This document shows, one piece after another, positions 37,899 to 50,085 of a stretch of 64,000 nucleotides of DNA. The notes under the pieces were generated by a model. That model had not been told where the DNA came from. It made no database searches and saw only the letters and a program-made list of their open reading frames with translations. The stretch's first letter is position 1. Every line of letters starts with the position of its first letter. A program made the translations under genes and the position numbers. Origin of the DNA: Toxoplasma gondii ME49 (Eukaryota > Apicomplexa > Conoidasida > Eucoccidiorida > Sarcocystidae); assembly GCF_000006565.2 (NCBI RefSeq), contig NC_031475.1, positions 1,943,535-2,007,534 of the forward strand, read 5' to 3'.

Positions 37899-40800
37899 AT
37901 GGACTGAGCAGTTTGTGTACGTACAGTAGACGTGCTGCTGCAGACGGGCGTTCTGGACATGCAGGCTTGTGAATATCCACGTTTGTGTCTCTTGCATTTT
38001 GATTGTTAGGTCCGACCGTCCTGTGTGGTTTCGACTGAGGCAGGAGGCGCTGGCGGGACAGGCGAAGGATGGAGGAAGAAGCTGGCTGACCTTGCCGCTG
38101 CCTGCGAATGCGAGTTTGTTCCTGTGAAAAAGAACTCTGCAGACAGTATGTCAGACGTTAATGGACTTCACCGTTTTTTGGGGGTCTCTCTGCCTTCATG
38201 AGTCTCTTCGCTCCGTCGCGGAAGTTCCGCCTGCTCGGATTCGCTGTCGCTTCAGCCATATTCTGCCGCTTGTCTCTCCCTTGATGCCTTCCTGCTCCTG
38301 GGTGTTGCCGGCGTTCTTGCCGTTTCCTCTTTTCTTCATCCTGCCTTGTCTCTCTGTGTCCTCTTCATCCTCCTCCTCCGGGTCTCTCCGCGCTTCCTCT
38401 TTAGATTGCCTTTTGCGTCATCCTCATTCGTCTTTTCCAGGAAACTCCAGTCGATCTGTGTTGTTGGTGCCTGTCCTTCTCTCCGTCTTTCCTTCTCGTT
38501 CGCGCTTCCTTTTTTTCTCCAGCTCCATCCCTCTGTCGTTTCCTCTCTCCTTGCCTTGCCCTGTTCTCTCCCCTTCTTTCCCTCGCAGCTGCGAGCTTGC
38601 ATCAGGATTTAGCGACTTTGCTCGTTGCAGAGGATTCAATCAAAAACCACATTTCCAGGGAGCTTCAACTGAAGACGGCGGCCGCTGCGTGTGCCGCCCT
38701 CCTCTCACAGGCACGAGTAAACAAAAAGTCCTTTGATCTCTTCCTCTCTCTTCTTCCTCGTCAATCCTTTGTCGACACTAATACAGTCCTATATACGTGG
38801 AAACTTCTTTTGTTCACCTCCACATCTTCACCTGTATGTCTATTTACATCTCTCTCGACGTCTTTGTCTATCTATCGATTAATATATATATATATATATG
38901 TATATATATGTATATATATACACATATATATGTATGCATATGTATAAGTCTAGGGATTCGAGTACATCGAGAATGCGTTTTTCATGCAGGGCGATCAAAA
39001 AGTCTATTTATCTTTACTGAATTGTTGCGGTCGATAGACGAAGAGAGACACATGCATATGTACGCACGAGACGGGAAGCAGGACATGTGGGCAGGCATTT
39101 CAGTATTTCGCGTAGAAAGTGCATTTCTCTGTTGCTCCCTCGCGTCGCAGTTTTCCCTGCGACCTGCCGGGTGTCTTTCGTCTCCATCTGAAACAGATTC
39201 GTCCCCATCTTTGTTCGTCCAGAGTTGCAGCCTCCGATCTCTCTTTCCGCCTTGGACGTTGACCCGCATGCGCGCAAGTCACGTAAACGGAAGTCCGCTG
39301 CCCTGAGCATATGGTTCTCTACGTCCATCTGACTGCGTCTCGAATGTGAGCGCCTGGCCTGTGCTGATCTTCACTTTGAGGTTTCTCTGTTTTTTTCAGC
39401 TTCTCAGCGACGACATGTACATCCGCCAGTGCACTTTGGAAACGTATCCTCTCGGCAACTATCTTCGCATCGACAATGCGGCCGCAGCTGCGTTGTATCT
39501 TTTTCCTTCCAGTCTTCAACAATCTCAGCAGCAGGCGCTTCTGCCTCTCTCGGCGAAAAGCTCAGGCGCCTCACGAGGTGCGCGTGCATGCGACGGTTAA
39601 ATTAAATATTTCTTATAAAATCCGACAAAACCTCTTGAGAGTGATCGCGTCTCGAAGAGCCTCGCAGTGGCGAGCGCGTCTCACGTTCAAGAGGAAAACA
39701 AACGGAGAGACAAGACGCAGAAAATGTTTCAATGCAAAATGTTGTGCTCAGAAACCAGTCTTCATGCTCTTACCTCGGTAGCGGCTTGACCGGGTGCACG
39801 AATAAAAATGGGCGCTTCTTCGTCGCGGGATCCACATGCATAAAACAAAGTCTTCTGCATGCGGAATCTTTAAAGTCTCAGAAGAGAATGGCGTACCGAT
39901 CTAAACACCCACACATCGATTTTCACATATTTATATATATATATATATATATATATGCATACATATATATATTTGCGTCTTCTTCTACCTCCGTGTTTGA
40001 TATCTGTTTTCACTGTGATTGTTGCGTTTTTTCAGCTTCTTCTCTCGCTTGCGCGCTGTCGGCTGGAGGAGGAATTTCCAGTGTGTATGCCTTGATGAGC
40101 AGATGGTGCTCGACGCAGCTAGGCGCGCGACGGCTCTTCACTTGCATGAGTCAGCCTCTTGTGGACAAAAAGAAAATTGAGGAACGTTACGACATCGTCG
40201 AACTCTTCCAAACGGTGAGGAGAAGGAAAGAGAAAAGAAAAAGCGCGAAGCAGGGGAGGAGGAGACTGGCAGAAGAAGAGAAAAAGAGGCGAGCAAGCGA
40301 TATATGTAATTGGAAAGGAAAAGGACGAGGCACAGAGGCAACGAACGGCAGAGAGAGAAGGCGATTGAACAAGAACGCAGCTGGATGGATCGAATACGAA
40401 GTAGGGAGGAAGACAGAGATGCAGAAGGACAGAAGAAGATCGAGGAAAGGCGAAGATGACATCGACAAGAGTGCACTTGCTTCTCCCTTTTCTCCGGTGG
40501 ACATTTTCATGTTGTTCTTCTCTGAACAGGGAACCTGTTGATTTCCTGTTTCTTCTGATACGACGCACCTTGCCGGAAGTGCCAGGCTTCTGTTTTGTCT
40601 CTCCGGTTTTTTGTGATTTTCAAGTTTTTTTCTTTTTTTAAAAACATTTTTCCAGGATGAAGCGTTTCGTCGCCAAGTCTTCTGCAGCCACTTCAAGCAT
40701 GTCTTCGATTTGGATCGTCTCGCTGGGCGCTTCCACCGTCTGGCCTCCGCAGCGAAAGACCTCGACGCAGACGCAGCTCCCCGGGGAAAGAAGGGAGGCA

Positions 40801-42032
40801 TTTTTTCTCGAGTCAAACTGACTCTGGAAGACTTGGTGAAGCTCTACGACTGCGCCGTCGAGTGCACATCCCTCGAGGTAACAGTCCTTCCAATTTCAAA
40901 ACGAGCTCTCTGCCGAGGGTCGGGTGACTCACGCGTCTCGGATTGCCGTTTTTGCCCAGTACGAACTGGAAGGATGGCCGCGGACTCCCTTGTCTTCTTG
41001 TTTTCTTTCTTTCCTCCAGTTTGCGCGTTAAGGGATGCCCAGTCGATGCCTGCGTCAACGTAAACACCAGGCGGGCGCCGCGGCCTCTCCCTCTGCATCT
41101 TTGTGCATCCCCCGCGTCTCCGCGTTCCACTCTTTCTCTTCATCTTCAAGTACCTATATATACATACATATACACATATATAAGTATATATATATATATA
41201 CATGTACATAGATATGAGTATATATGCATATACATGTAGTGATTTGTCTGTTGACGGATTGGGCGTCTGTGCCTCTTTTCTGCCTGTCGACCGTTCGACA
41301 TTTTTTGCCTCAGTTGGGTTCGACTTTTTGTTTTTGTGTTCGCTGTTCCTTCTCTCATCCCCCCTTTGTAGACGACGCTGCGAGGGTACGCGGGCATCCA
41401 TCGCGAGTCTCTGGAGAAGGCGTTCACGGAGCCTCTCAGTGAAGCTGTCAAGAGTTTCTCTACGTTCATCAATCTCGTGGAATTCACGATCGACATGGAA
41501 GAGGCGAAGCACGGCTCCTTCGTCATCAGCAGAAGGTTCGACAGCGAGCTTGCGTCCCTCCTGGACAAGAAGGAGGAGTTGCGAAGCCGAATGAACAGGG
41601 AGCGACAGAAAGCCGAAGACGACATCCCCTTTGCCAGTCGGAAACGTGATACAGAAATCGTGAAATTGATCGAAGACAATACAATGGGCTTCGTCCTGCG
41701 CGTCACCAAGAAAGATCAATCCGCCGTCCTCGTAAGAGAAAACGAAAAAAATTGGTGCAAAAGAGTTCGCGCCTGCAGGAAAACGCTGCCGATGCAACCA
41801 CGCAACCGCAAACGGTGGGTGGAAACCACCCATCTCGAGATGACAGCAGGCGCTTCCTCAGTCTCCAAGTTTTGTGTGTGTATCCACCGAATGACTCTAT
41901 TAACCTACGACATGTATGCCTATATGTTTATCAAAGTCCGGAGGAGACGCTGCCGTTTTCATATGCAGTCATCTCACGTCTCTGCCGGCATGTGCATCGG
42001 TGTGAGTCCACCCCTCTAACTACACACAGCCA

Positions 42033-42070
<38 letters not shown>

Positions 42071-43862
42071 CTATATCTATATATATATATAATATATATA
42101 TATATAATATATATATATATAATATCTATATATATATATATATATATAATATATATATATATTCATGTGTATTTATGTGATATGATTGCCGGTCCTTCGT
42201 GGCTATTGTTTCTTGTCTTTTGTTTTTCTTTAGAGCTCGCGTGGGCGTTACCACCAAGTGCGTTTGAACAAGAGCGAGTTGATTTTCACGACGTCGGAGC
42301 TGCGAGGCCTTTGTCGAGAGTTCAAGGATGTAGCGGAGGCGTACGCGGCCATGCAGAACTCGCTGGTGGAGAAGGCGCTGCTCGTTGCTGCTTCGTACTG
42401 GCCGGCCGTTGAGAAGCTCGCAGAACTTCTGGGGATGCTCGACGTCTTGGGAGCCTTTGCTGCAGCTGCGAACGCGGCGCCCATGCCCTACGTCCGGCCT
42501 CAGATTGTTGAGGGTGACGCAGGCGGTAGGCGACCTGGAGAGAGTGGACCGGACGACGAGAAGACTCGGTGCAGACGCCAGAAGCCGCAGTCCACACCGG
42601 AGTCGTTGGGGGGGAGACGAGAAGCTGAGGCCTGTGGGAGAGAGGGAAGGCTCTAAGAGACACAGAAGACGAAACCGACAGCCGAGGAAGAGAAACAGAA
42701 GACAGGAGAACAGTAGAGGAGACACACATCTTCGACGAGGGAGAAGGCCGCGAACAGGGCCGCCGAGACAAGACTCTCAAAAATCCTTTTAGGCAGTTGA
42801 AAGCAGATGGGAGACACACGAACGGCCAAGGAGGAAGAGAAATCCAGAGCATTTTTTCTCCTGCTCGAAAACGCATTTCTCTCGTGAGGCGTGGAGGCGT
42901 CTTTTCTAGAGAGGCTGTCGGTTTCCAGTGTCTCAAACCGGTTCTCGTCGGCTTCACTGTTCACCACGTTTTTCCTGTTTTTCCCCGCGCATGCAGGTCT
43001 GGTGCTCAAAGCGTCTCGGCATCCGCTACTCGAAATCCAGCCGGGAACGTCTTCCTTCATCGCCAACGACGTCCACTTAGATCGCGAACGACGCCTCGCA
43101 ATCATCACAGGGCCGAACATGGGGGGGAAATCGACTTATATTCGGCAAGTGGCGCTCACCGTCCTTCTTGCGCAAATCGGATCTTTCGTTCCCTGCGCCA
43201 GCTGTCAACTCCCCATCTTCACGTAGGTGTCCAATATATATATATATATATTTGTATATGTATATATATATATATATATATGCATTTGTGTATGTGTGTA
43301 TGTGTGTATATGTATATGTATGTTGTGAAACTGCGCATATTCCGAGAGTCACATGCACTTGCATGTCTACCTGTGTCTGTGCGTGTAGAAATTTGTAGGG
43401 GCATCAGCATCCGTACCTGGGCCTCCAAAGAATGCATATGCACATGTATATATATATATATATATATACATGTACTTTTCTGCGTTACCCTTTTGTTTGG
43501 CCATGCGTATTTGTGCAGAGCGTCTGCGTGTCTGTGGTTTATGTGGAGGTGTACGTACACGCATGCGTGAAGCCGCAGCCCGAAAGAGCTTTGAACGGCC
43601 GGCGTTCTGTGTCTTGTGCTTCTGCGTCGCGGAAACGGACGCTTGGCAGGCAAGTGATTTGCCGGGTGGGAGCGTCGGATATTCAGCTCCGCGGGGTGTC
43701 AACTTTTTTGGCAGAAATGGTGGAGGCTGCCGCAATTCTCAGAAATGCAAATACGCAGAGCCTCGTCGTCATCGACGAACTCGGGCGCGGCACTTCGACC
43801 TACGAGGTGAGAGTGGCGAAGAGCGAAAAACCAACGGAGGACGAACGATAAAACAGATATAC

Positions 43863-43899
<37 letters not shown>

Positions 43900-45024
43900 C
43901 ATATATATACATATATATATATATTGTGCGTAGGTGCCTGTATTTGTCGGTTTATCGATCTGCATCTGGTTGAACGCGTATGTGCTGCTGAAGGCGATGT
44001 GGATATGTGCAGGTGATCTGTTTGAGTCGGCCCCTGCCTTGGACGTCTCTGTTTCCATATCACGCGTACCTGGACAATCGCATAACGCATACCTCTGCAT
44101 TTATCTACAAAAGTCCGCACGTCTAAAACGTTTTTAAATATATATATATATATATATATAAATCGGTTTAGATATATACATATATTTATACATACTTATA
44201 TATTTATGTATATATATATATATTTATGTTTAGCTGTTGTGTCTGCGTTGTATTGGTATGTAGGATGTCTATGGAGAGCGGTTTGCAGAGGTGGATGTGG
44301 ACTCCTGTGCGGATGTGACTGCGTCGCCTGCGCATTTTTTTTCCAGGGATTCGGCTTGGCCTGGGCGATCGCCAAGCACCTGGCGGCTGAGGCGAAGTGT
44401 CTTTCTTTGTTCGCTACACACTTCCACGAAATGGGCCAGTTGTGCGAGGAAGTTCCGGGCGTTTCGAATCTGCATGTTTCCGCTGCGGTGAACCGAGAGA
44501 CGCAGCAGCTCGCCTTCCTCTACCGCCTGCAGTCCGGCTGCGTCGACCAGTCCTTCGGCGTCCACGTCGCAGGCTTCGCGGGGCTGCCGGCGACCGTCGT
44601 CGAGCGCGCCAGACAAAAGTCTGCGGAGCTGGAAGCTGTGGAGCGAGGAGAGCAAGAGCGAAGAGAAAGCGGACACCGCGGAGCTCGAAAACGGTCGCGA
44701 AGCTTGGAACGCGACGGCGGAGGCGCAGCGCCGCAGCGCGAAGGAGAGCCAAGAGAAGAGAGAGCAGAGGAAAGAGGAGAGGGGGAAGGCGGAGAGCGAC
44801 AGCAAGCGAGAGAAGAGTGGCGAGAGCGACGGCGGGCGTTCGGGAAGCTGACTCGATGTTTGAAGGAGCTGTTTGAAGAAGGGGAGGCAGGCGATTTTGT
44901 GCGAAGAGTCACGAACGCTCGAGAGAAAATTCGTCAACTGAAGGACGCAGCCGCGCCGCCAACGTGGAAGGAAGTCCAGGACGGTGGTCGCGGTCCAGGT
45001 CCCTCGGTTCCTGTCGCGGCTTAG
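37218..45024 (+). CDS. MSH2: DNA mismatch repair protein MSH2 (MutS homologue)
   Basis: Nuclear mismatch-recognition ATPase, partner of MSH6 (and MSH3 where present). Exons: 37218-37472, 38010-38145, 38589-38716, 39400-39577, 40036-40214, 40656-40877, 41372-41731, 42234-42525, 42997-43222, 43650-43806, 44347-45024. They give 936 residues, against 934 in human MSH2, with phase agreement at all ten junctions. Domains: N-terminal mismatch/connector (1-290), lever/clamp (about 290-560), ATPase (about 580-800). Seen directly: [40 protein letters not shown], Walker [10 protein letters not shown] (622-630), signature GVSTFLAEM, Walker [17 protein letters not shown] (696-711) and LFATHFHE (732-739). 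This fits MSH2 rather than MSH6, because there is no PIP/PWWP extension and no Phe-x-Glu mismatch wedge. Oddities: a short Ala/Gly/Ser insert at exon 5, and a charged Arg/Glu/Gly-rich insert of about 80 residues after the helix-turn-helix region near the C-terminus. For the donor of exon 8 I chose GTAGGC (42,526) over GTGACG (42,514), because it preserves alignment length. Confidence 0.96.
37780..37895. repeat. (TA)n with three TCTAGATGTAT units, MSH2 intron 1
   Basis: Three copies of TCTAGATGTAT at about 37,802, 37,829 and 37,859, each flanked by (TA)n of increasing length, inside the intron 37,473-38,009. Confidence 0.88.
38880..38945. repeat. (TA)n / TATATG microsatellite, MSH2 intron 3
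   Basis: TA blocks interrupted by TATG and CACATA in the intron 38,717-39,399. Confidence 0.82.
42036..42163. repeat. (TA)n / AATATATA compound microsatellite, MSH2 intron 7
   Basis: About 128 bp made of TA blocks punctuated by five or six AATAT junctions, in the intron 41,732-42,233. It is the longest A/T-only stretch in the MSH2 gene. Confidence 0.88.
43855..43925. repeat. (TA)n / ACATATAT microsatellite, MSH2 intron 10
   Basis: Four TA blocks separated by ACATA in the intron 43,807-44,346. Another tract follows at about 44,137-44,225. Introns 8 and 9 carry similar tracts at 43,233-43,281 and 43,445-43,468. Confidence 0.85.
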
Positions 45025-47403
45025 GCGTCTTGGAGGGAGGGCGCGTGACTTTCTCCTGAAAACGAGACTGCTCTGCCAGTGTCCATTTCGAATCAGAACT
45101 AAAACTTATCCAGGCTGGACGCGTGTGAGTCTGCGTCTCCTGCAGACAAGTGATTGGTGACGAGGAAAGGGGAGTTCGCGAACCTGGCGTCGACTCTCCA
45201 TGCAGTTCTGCCTTGGGAGGCGCTTCAGATGCACACCACCTGTTGTGGGGTGCCCTTGTCTTGGAGAGCAGAGATCTTCTGTGCGTCTTCTCCCTTGTCT
45301 TCTTCACGACTTTGGCTTTCTGGGTGTCTTGCGTGCTTTGCTTTCATGAAAAACCGGGCGCTCTGTTCTCGAGCGCTTCAAAGCAGTGTTCAGGCTTCGC
45401 GCGGATCTCCTGCGTCTTCGTTCTTCGCTTGGCAAGCGCCAGTGTGTCGAAAGAGAAGAACGACGCCAGGCAGACAGAAGACGCTTTCATGAAAAACCGC
45501 AGTTGGCCACAAAGAGAAAGAGATGCACAAAGAGAAAGAGATGCAATAATAAGAGCTGGAGAAATCAGGCAGAAAAGGGAATGTGAGCAAGCGAAAAGGA
45601 AGTGAGAGAAGCAGAGTGGGTTCACGAAGAAACGTGAGGTAAGAGAATTTTGGGGGAGACTCTTAAGCGGAGACGGCGGGGAGACTGAGGGAGACTGAGA
45701 CTTGGTTCTCGTCCTGCAATGACTGTTGCGCGTCTGGCATTGAGGCCGAAGGCACTACAAACCGAGAAGGGAGCTGCGTTTTCTGGCCATTTCTCTACAT
45801 GGAGTTTTCCCCGCCAACCGAGAAGTTAGCATCTATGAGACAGAGCTCTTGTTCTTGGCAGTGGCGCCCCCAGACGGAAGGACCTGCAGTAGCACACCAC
45901 TGCAACGGTGTATTTAGATGATGGAACTGGAAGAAACTTGTCAAGAACTCGTGACTTTAACTGCGCTAAGTATGCGTTTTCCTCTCTCTCCTAAAGTCAA
46001 CAGAAAAACACAAACAAGAGATTCAACAAGGACGAAAGCCGGCGTTCGTATTCCGATAACTCGTAGTGGCAGGCGTATCGCTAGACGCAGGGACACCGAG
46101 AAGACTCTCCTGTCCAAGTCTAGACATATATATGTACAAATATATATATATATATATATATATGCATAATATACGCGTATTTGGAGTATTGAAATGACTC
46201 GACCACGTAGGTTTACGCATGTGCATTTACGTATATGTGCTTACATATTTATGAGGACAGCGCAGCGAGTGTCTGTGTGAGGAGGCTCTTTGAAAAGCCG
46301 GGAGAGAGAGGAAACAGAACTCGTGGAGATGCGGACAGCAAGTTGAGACGCAGCCTTCTGTGAAGTGGAGGGTGGAAAAACGGAGTTGCTCCGCTTGGGC
46401 GAGGGCTTTCGTTTTCTTCTCGCATGGCTGGCAGAAGGGAGAGAGCAAGGGTGTGCGTCTTGCGCCTCGAAAGAGAACGGATTTATTTTCGCAGTCCTTT
46501 TCTTACGTTTTCCGAAATATGTGTGTGAACGTAAATGACTCCCTTTTCGAAAATAAACACAAGCCGTTGTACACGGCCTTTGCCGCCTTTTCCTTATCTC
46601 TCCGGCCTGTCGAGACCTCTCGCGTCAGTCCGCGAGACCGACAAGAGGGCAAGAGACGTTGAGTGGCGACGCAAGTGCATCTGAGGAGAACGCCCTCGTG
46701 AAACAAGAAAGGGAGACGAAGGCACTGAAAAAAGAGACGATTTTGAAAACTCCCGAAATACGGTGGAGACCGAGCGACAGTCGGTCCAGCCGTCTCTGCG
46801 GTGTTTTGTTTGTGCATGCACAATACGCACGAGTTCGTCGAGCGGTCGATGAAGAGGTGGATTTGCGGTTTTCTTTCGAGAAGAAAGCTGGAGAGAAGAA
46901 TGAGCCGATTTCTTCAAAAGATTTCCTCTTCCGGGATGAGAGCGCCTGTCGCGAAGGCCGTCTCGACGAAGTAAAGCGAGACGCGCCCCTCTCTTCTCTG
47001 TCGTGTCTCTGTCTCCCCTGTGGTAGAGCGACCGCCACCATTTTTCCGGAGTTTCTTCGTTTTGTCTCTCTTTTGTCTGCCTTCTTCTCCCTCTTTCTGT
47101 TCGTGTGTTCTGTTCTCGCTTCCTCTCCGTCTTCTCTTCACCGTGGTCGCTTCTTTTTCGCTTCTGGTCCTCTGTCTGCGTCTCCTGTGGTCTCTCTTCC
47201 TCTCCATCGCGCGCCTTCCTCGTATTTTCCTCTTCATCTGGATTCGCGTCGATTCTTCTTCCTCTTCATCTTCTTCCTCTCCGCGTCTTTCTTCGTGTTC
47301 GCGTCGCCTCTCTACGTCTCGCTGCGCGTCCTCTCCTCTCTGTTCTCGGTTCCTCCTTTTTTTTGTTACCACTTGCCTCCTGACTCTTTTTTGAGATTTC
47401 TCG
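45025..47403. other. Spacer between MSH2 and the ABM-like gene
   Basis: About 2.4 kb holding the MSH2 3' UTR and the promoter/5' UTR of the next gene. It contains a direct duplication of a 16-bp purine unit at 45,508-45,544, a (TA)n tract at about 46,138-46,164, and a strongly pyrimidine-rich stretch of some 350 bp (about 47,045-47,400) that ends at the next start codon. ORFs here are low-complexity and unsupported. Confidence 0.55.
45508..45544. repeat. Short direct duplication of a 16-bp purine-rich unit
   Basis: AAAGAGAAAGAGATGC occurs twice in tandem (joined by CA-type linker bases) downstream of MSH2. Confidence 0.65.
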
Positions 47404-48618
47404 ATGGCTTCGGGAGCCTCGGGACGCGCGGCGGCGGCTGCGGCCTCGGCAGCGCTTGCCGCGGCGCCTGGTAGCTGGGGAAGCCGGTGTCGACCTGTCT
47501 CGTTCCTGGCGCGAAGCATTTGCCTCCTCACAGGCTTCGGCTTCAGCTACTCGTTCGCGAATCCCGACGACGACACCGTCTACGAAATGTTTCCGCTGGA
47601 GACTCAAAACAAATTCGCACTCGTCAGTCTCTTCAGCGTCGACAAGGACAAGATGCGCGAGTTCGAAAGCCGCGCCAAGGACTGCTGTCGATTCAACCAA
47701 CAGCAACAAGGTAGGAGGAAAAGGGAGCGGCGCCGAGAAGAAGAAAGAGCGAGGAAAAGCGAAGAAACGAGGACGTCGCAAAGCAGGAGAGCCAAGGAAG
47801 TGGAGCGTTGAGGCGAGGGTAGGAGATGCCCGGAACGGAACGTAGAAAAAGGGAGGGAACATAGGGACCAGCAGGAGGAAGGAGGCGGCAGGACCCAACG
47901 GTGCAAGAGGAGAAGAATGCCGCGAGAGCGAGGAAAAGAGGCGAACGAGAATAATGGGAGGGAACGAAATGAGGAAGGTGATGAAACCGCTTTCAGAAGA
48001 GACAAACAAACGACCGAAAAGCACAGGTGACAGAAGAAGAGAAAGGTCGTTACTTGGAGAAGGAGGAGAGCACTCGTTTTCGTTTTCGTTCGTTTTCGGC
48101 ATGTGGTTTCTGTTCCATGAGGCGGCAACGCGATGCGTTTTTGTGCCGTCCCCAGGCTCGTTTCTTTCTGTCGTTTCCTTCTCGGATGCCTCAGATCCTT
48201 CTGTCGATCGACTGTCGTCCTCAGTTTTCGTCTCGCTTCTTTCTCTTCTCTCGTCACCTTTTTTTTCGATCTGCTTCGGTCCTTGCCCTTTCGTATCGCC
48301 GGATCCTCGGCGTTTCCCCCCTCTCTCCCGCTTCGCTCGCTGCATGTTCTTCTCCTCTCCTCGTTCCGGTGCTCTGCAGGGTATCTGTTCACTCGTCTCT
48401 TGCGCGCCAAGGACCCGGCGACGGCGCCTTTCCAGTTTCTGCAAATCACTACCTGGCTGACTATGGACGACTTCCTCCTGGCGAGAGACAAGCCGACAGG
48501 CGAGAAACTGAGAAACGCGCTGCCCGTACGCAAAGCCGCTCTTCCTGTCCTCTATCAGAACGTCGCCGACGACACAAAGTACACCCCAGCCGCCGCGAAC
48601 GCGCTTCCCAAAGTGTGA
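47404..48618 (+). CDS. Small protein with ABM-like (dimeric alpha-beta barrel) domain
   Basis: Two exons, 47404-47710 and 48380-48618, join G|GG (Gly103) across a 669-bp intron and give 181 residues. Residues 1-25 are Ala/Gly-rich. Residues 33-52 (SFLARSICLLTGFGFSYSFA) are hydrophobic and could be a membrane anchor or part of a targeting signal. The core, about 70-135, reads FALVSLFSVDKDKMREFESR, then FTRLLRAKD and PFQFLQITTWLTMDDFLLA. That is the beta-alpha-beta pattern of antibiotic-biosynthesis-monooxygenase (ABM) folds: a strand, an acidic helix with E-x-F/E-x-R, a GYLFTRLL-type strand, and F-x-x-x-x-W before a helix. I recognise the fold by pattern only; substrate and enzyme activity are unknown. 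The C-terminal 40 residues are a basic, polar tail. The start is the first ATG after a long pyrimidine-rich leader. Confidence 0.72.
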
Positions 48619-50085
48619 CTCAGAGTCAGGCAGTGAAACGGTGAGCATCGAGGAATCAGATGTGGAAACCGAGGACGGAAAAAACGGGGGAGTGAAACAG
48701 CGAGAGAGTGACGAGGCGCGACACAGGGGGGGGGAGGACGAGACTCCAGCCGTCGAGGAGAAGGAGAGAAAAACGCAGGAGAGCCGTGCGATTCAGTAGA
48801 TGAGAAGGTGAGAGTGTTTACAAAAAAAAGAAAACGAGATGGTAGGACAAAGAAAGAGACGCAGTTTCTCTCCTCTGTCTTCGCTCTCTTCTCTCGTTGC
48901 ATGCGGTCTAGACTGTCCAGCATGCTTTCCTGCGCCTCTGCTTCGTTCTTCTTTCTTCGGTGGCGTCAGCGATGGTGGTTTTGTTCGGACCGAGGCACAG
49001 CTTTGCTGCGCCGGCGACTTTGTCCTCTCTGTCTCTGCGGCAGTGGATCTGCATGCGAAGGCTGTTCCCTCTCTGCATTTGACGACTCCAAGCGCCCGCT
49101 CGCCGCTGGTGCCGCCGCTCCGCGACACTCAGCTGCACTGCGAGTCTCCAGAAGGTCGAAGCCGCGCAAACGAGAGGGGAAAGAGAGAAGAGGAGAGAGG
49201 AGAAGGAAGACAGAGAGGACAAGTCGCCGGCGCAGCAAAGCTGAAGACGAAGGCGGCGCGGCTTGGCCACCGGGTGACGCGTAGAGCGACATCGGAAGTA
49301 GCGAGTCCTTTCAGGCTGTGTCTTTTTTTGAGTGCAACGCTTTTTCTCTGCTCCTTCACTTGCTTCACTCTCGAGCCGCCACCGTCGGATCTCAACAAGA
49401 TGTCTCACGTCGGGAGAGACTCGTCTAGAATTGTCTCCAGAGACACCGGGTGACTTCTCCACCTGTGAACGAGGTTCGATGCGCAGAGACACTGAGTTTT
49501 TTCTGAGACTACTCCGACAACGGCCTCAGTTCGTTTTTTTCGACGCAGCGTTCGGAGAGGGGAGGGATTCCTCAGCTCTCTGCAGGATTCGCTAGAAAGA
49601 TGGGGAACTGAGGGTGGGCCAGAGCGTTCAAACGAGTTGCAAAAACGGAAAACTCCGCGATATCCAGATACCCAAACATGTCTCGTCAGACGGACTTGGA
49701 ACGCGCTAACCGTAAAACCTGCGTTGCATTCGGAACGCAACCACAACGCGTTGTTCGACTCACGCAAACGGAACAGTGGAGAGCACCTTCCACCTGCGGC
49801 GGTCTGCTGGAGAAACAAAAGAGCAACGCGCATTCCGTGAGCCTAGCAAGGAATAAAGAACTCTCTCTAACAACGACACCACGGACTTCACAGGTACATC
49901 ATCAACTCGCATTCACACCATATACAGACATAAATACATGAATAAAGATATATGTATATATGCATATATTTGTAATCAGATGCCGGGATGCGTTCGTGCA
50001 TGCATATGGTCGTTGTTCTCGCATTTTGGAGGGAGGAAGCATTTTGCCGCTTGTTCGTTGTTCCTCGACTGCGGGGGTGGACGGT
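48619..50085. other. Convergent 3' spacer between the ABM-like and CDGSH-type genes
   Basis: About 1.5 kb between two stop codons facing each other, so it should hold two 3' UTRs. An Arg/Ser-rich ORF of up to 158-204 codons runs through 48,808-49,453 on the plus strand, and overlapping ORFs exist on the minus strand. Their composition follows the local GC-rich, purine-biased DNA and no domain is visible. A short A/T-rich patch with TATATG repeats is at about 49,950-49,972. Confidence 0.5.

Noticed and set aside
42514..42526. Alternative MSH2 exon 8 donor GTGACG at 42,514
   Set aside because: Same phase, but GTAGGC at 42,526 matches donors used nearby and keeps the aligned length with other MSH2 proteins.
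46659..47474. 271-codon plus-strand ORF overlapping the ABM-like start
   Set aside because: Most of it is a Ser/Leu/Phe-rich reading of the pyrimidine-rich leader and it overlaps the better-supported ATG in another frame.
47266..48648. 460-codon minus-strand ORF
   Set aside because: Overlaps both ABM-like exons and their intron on the opposite strand and has no recognisable domain.
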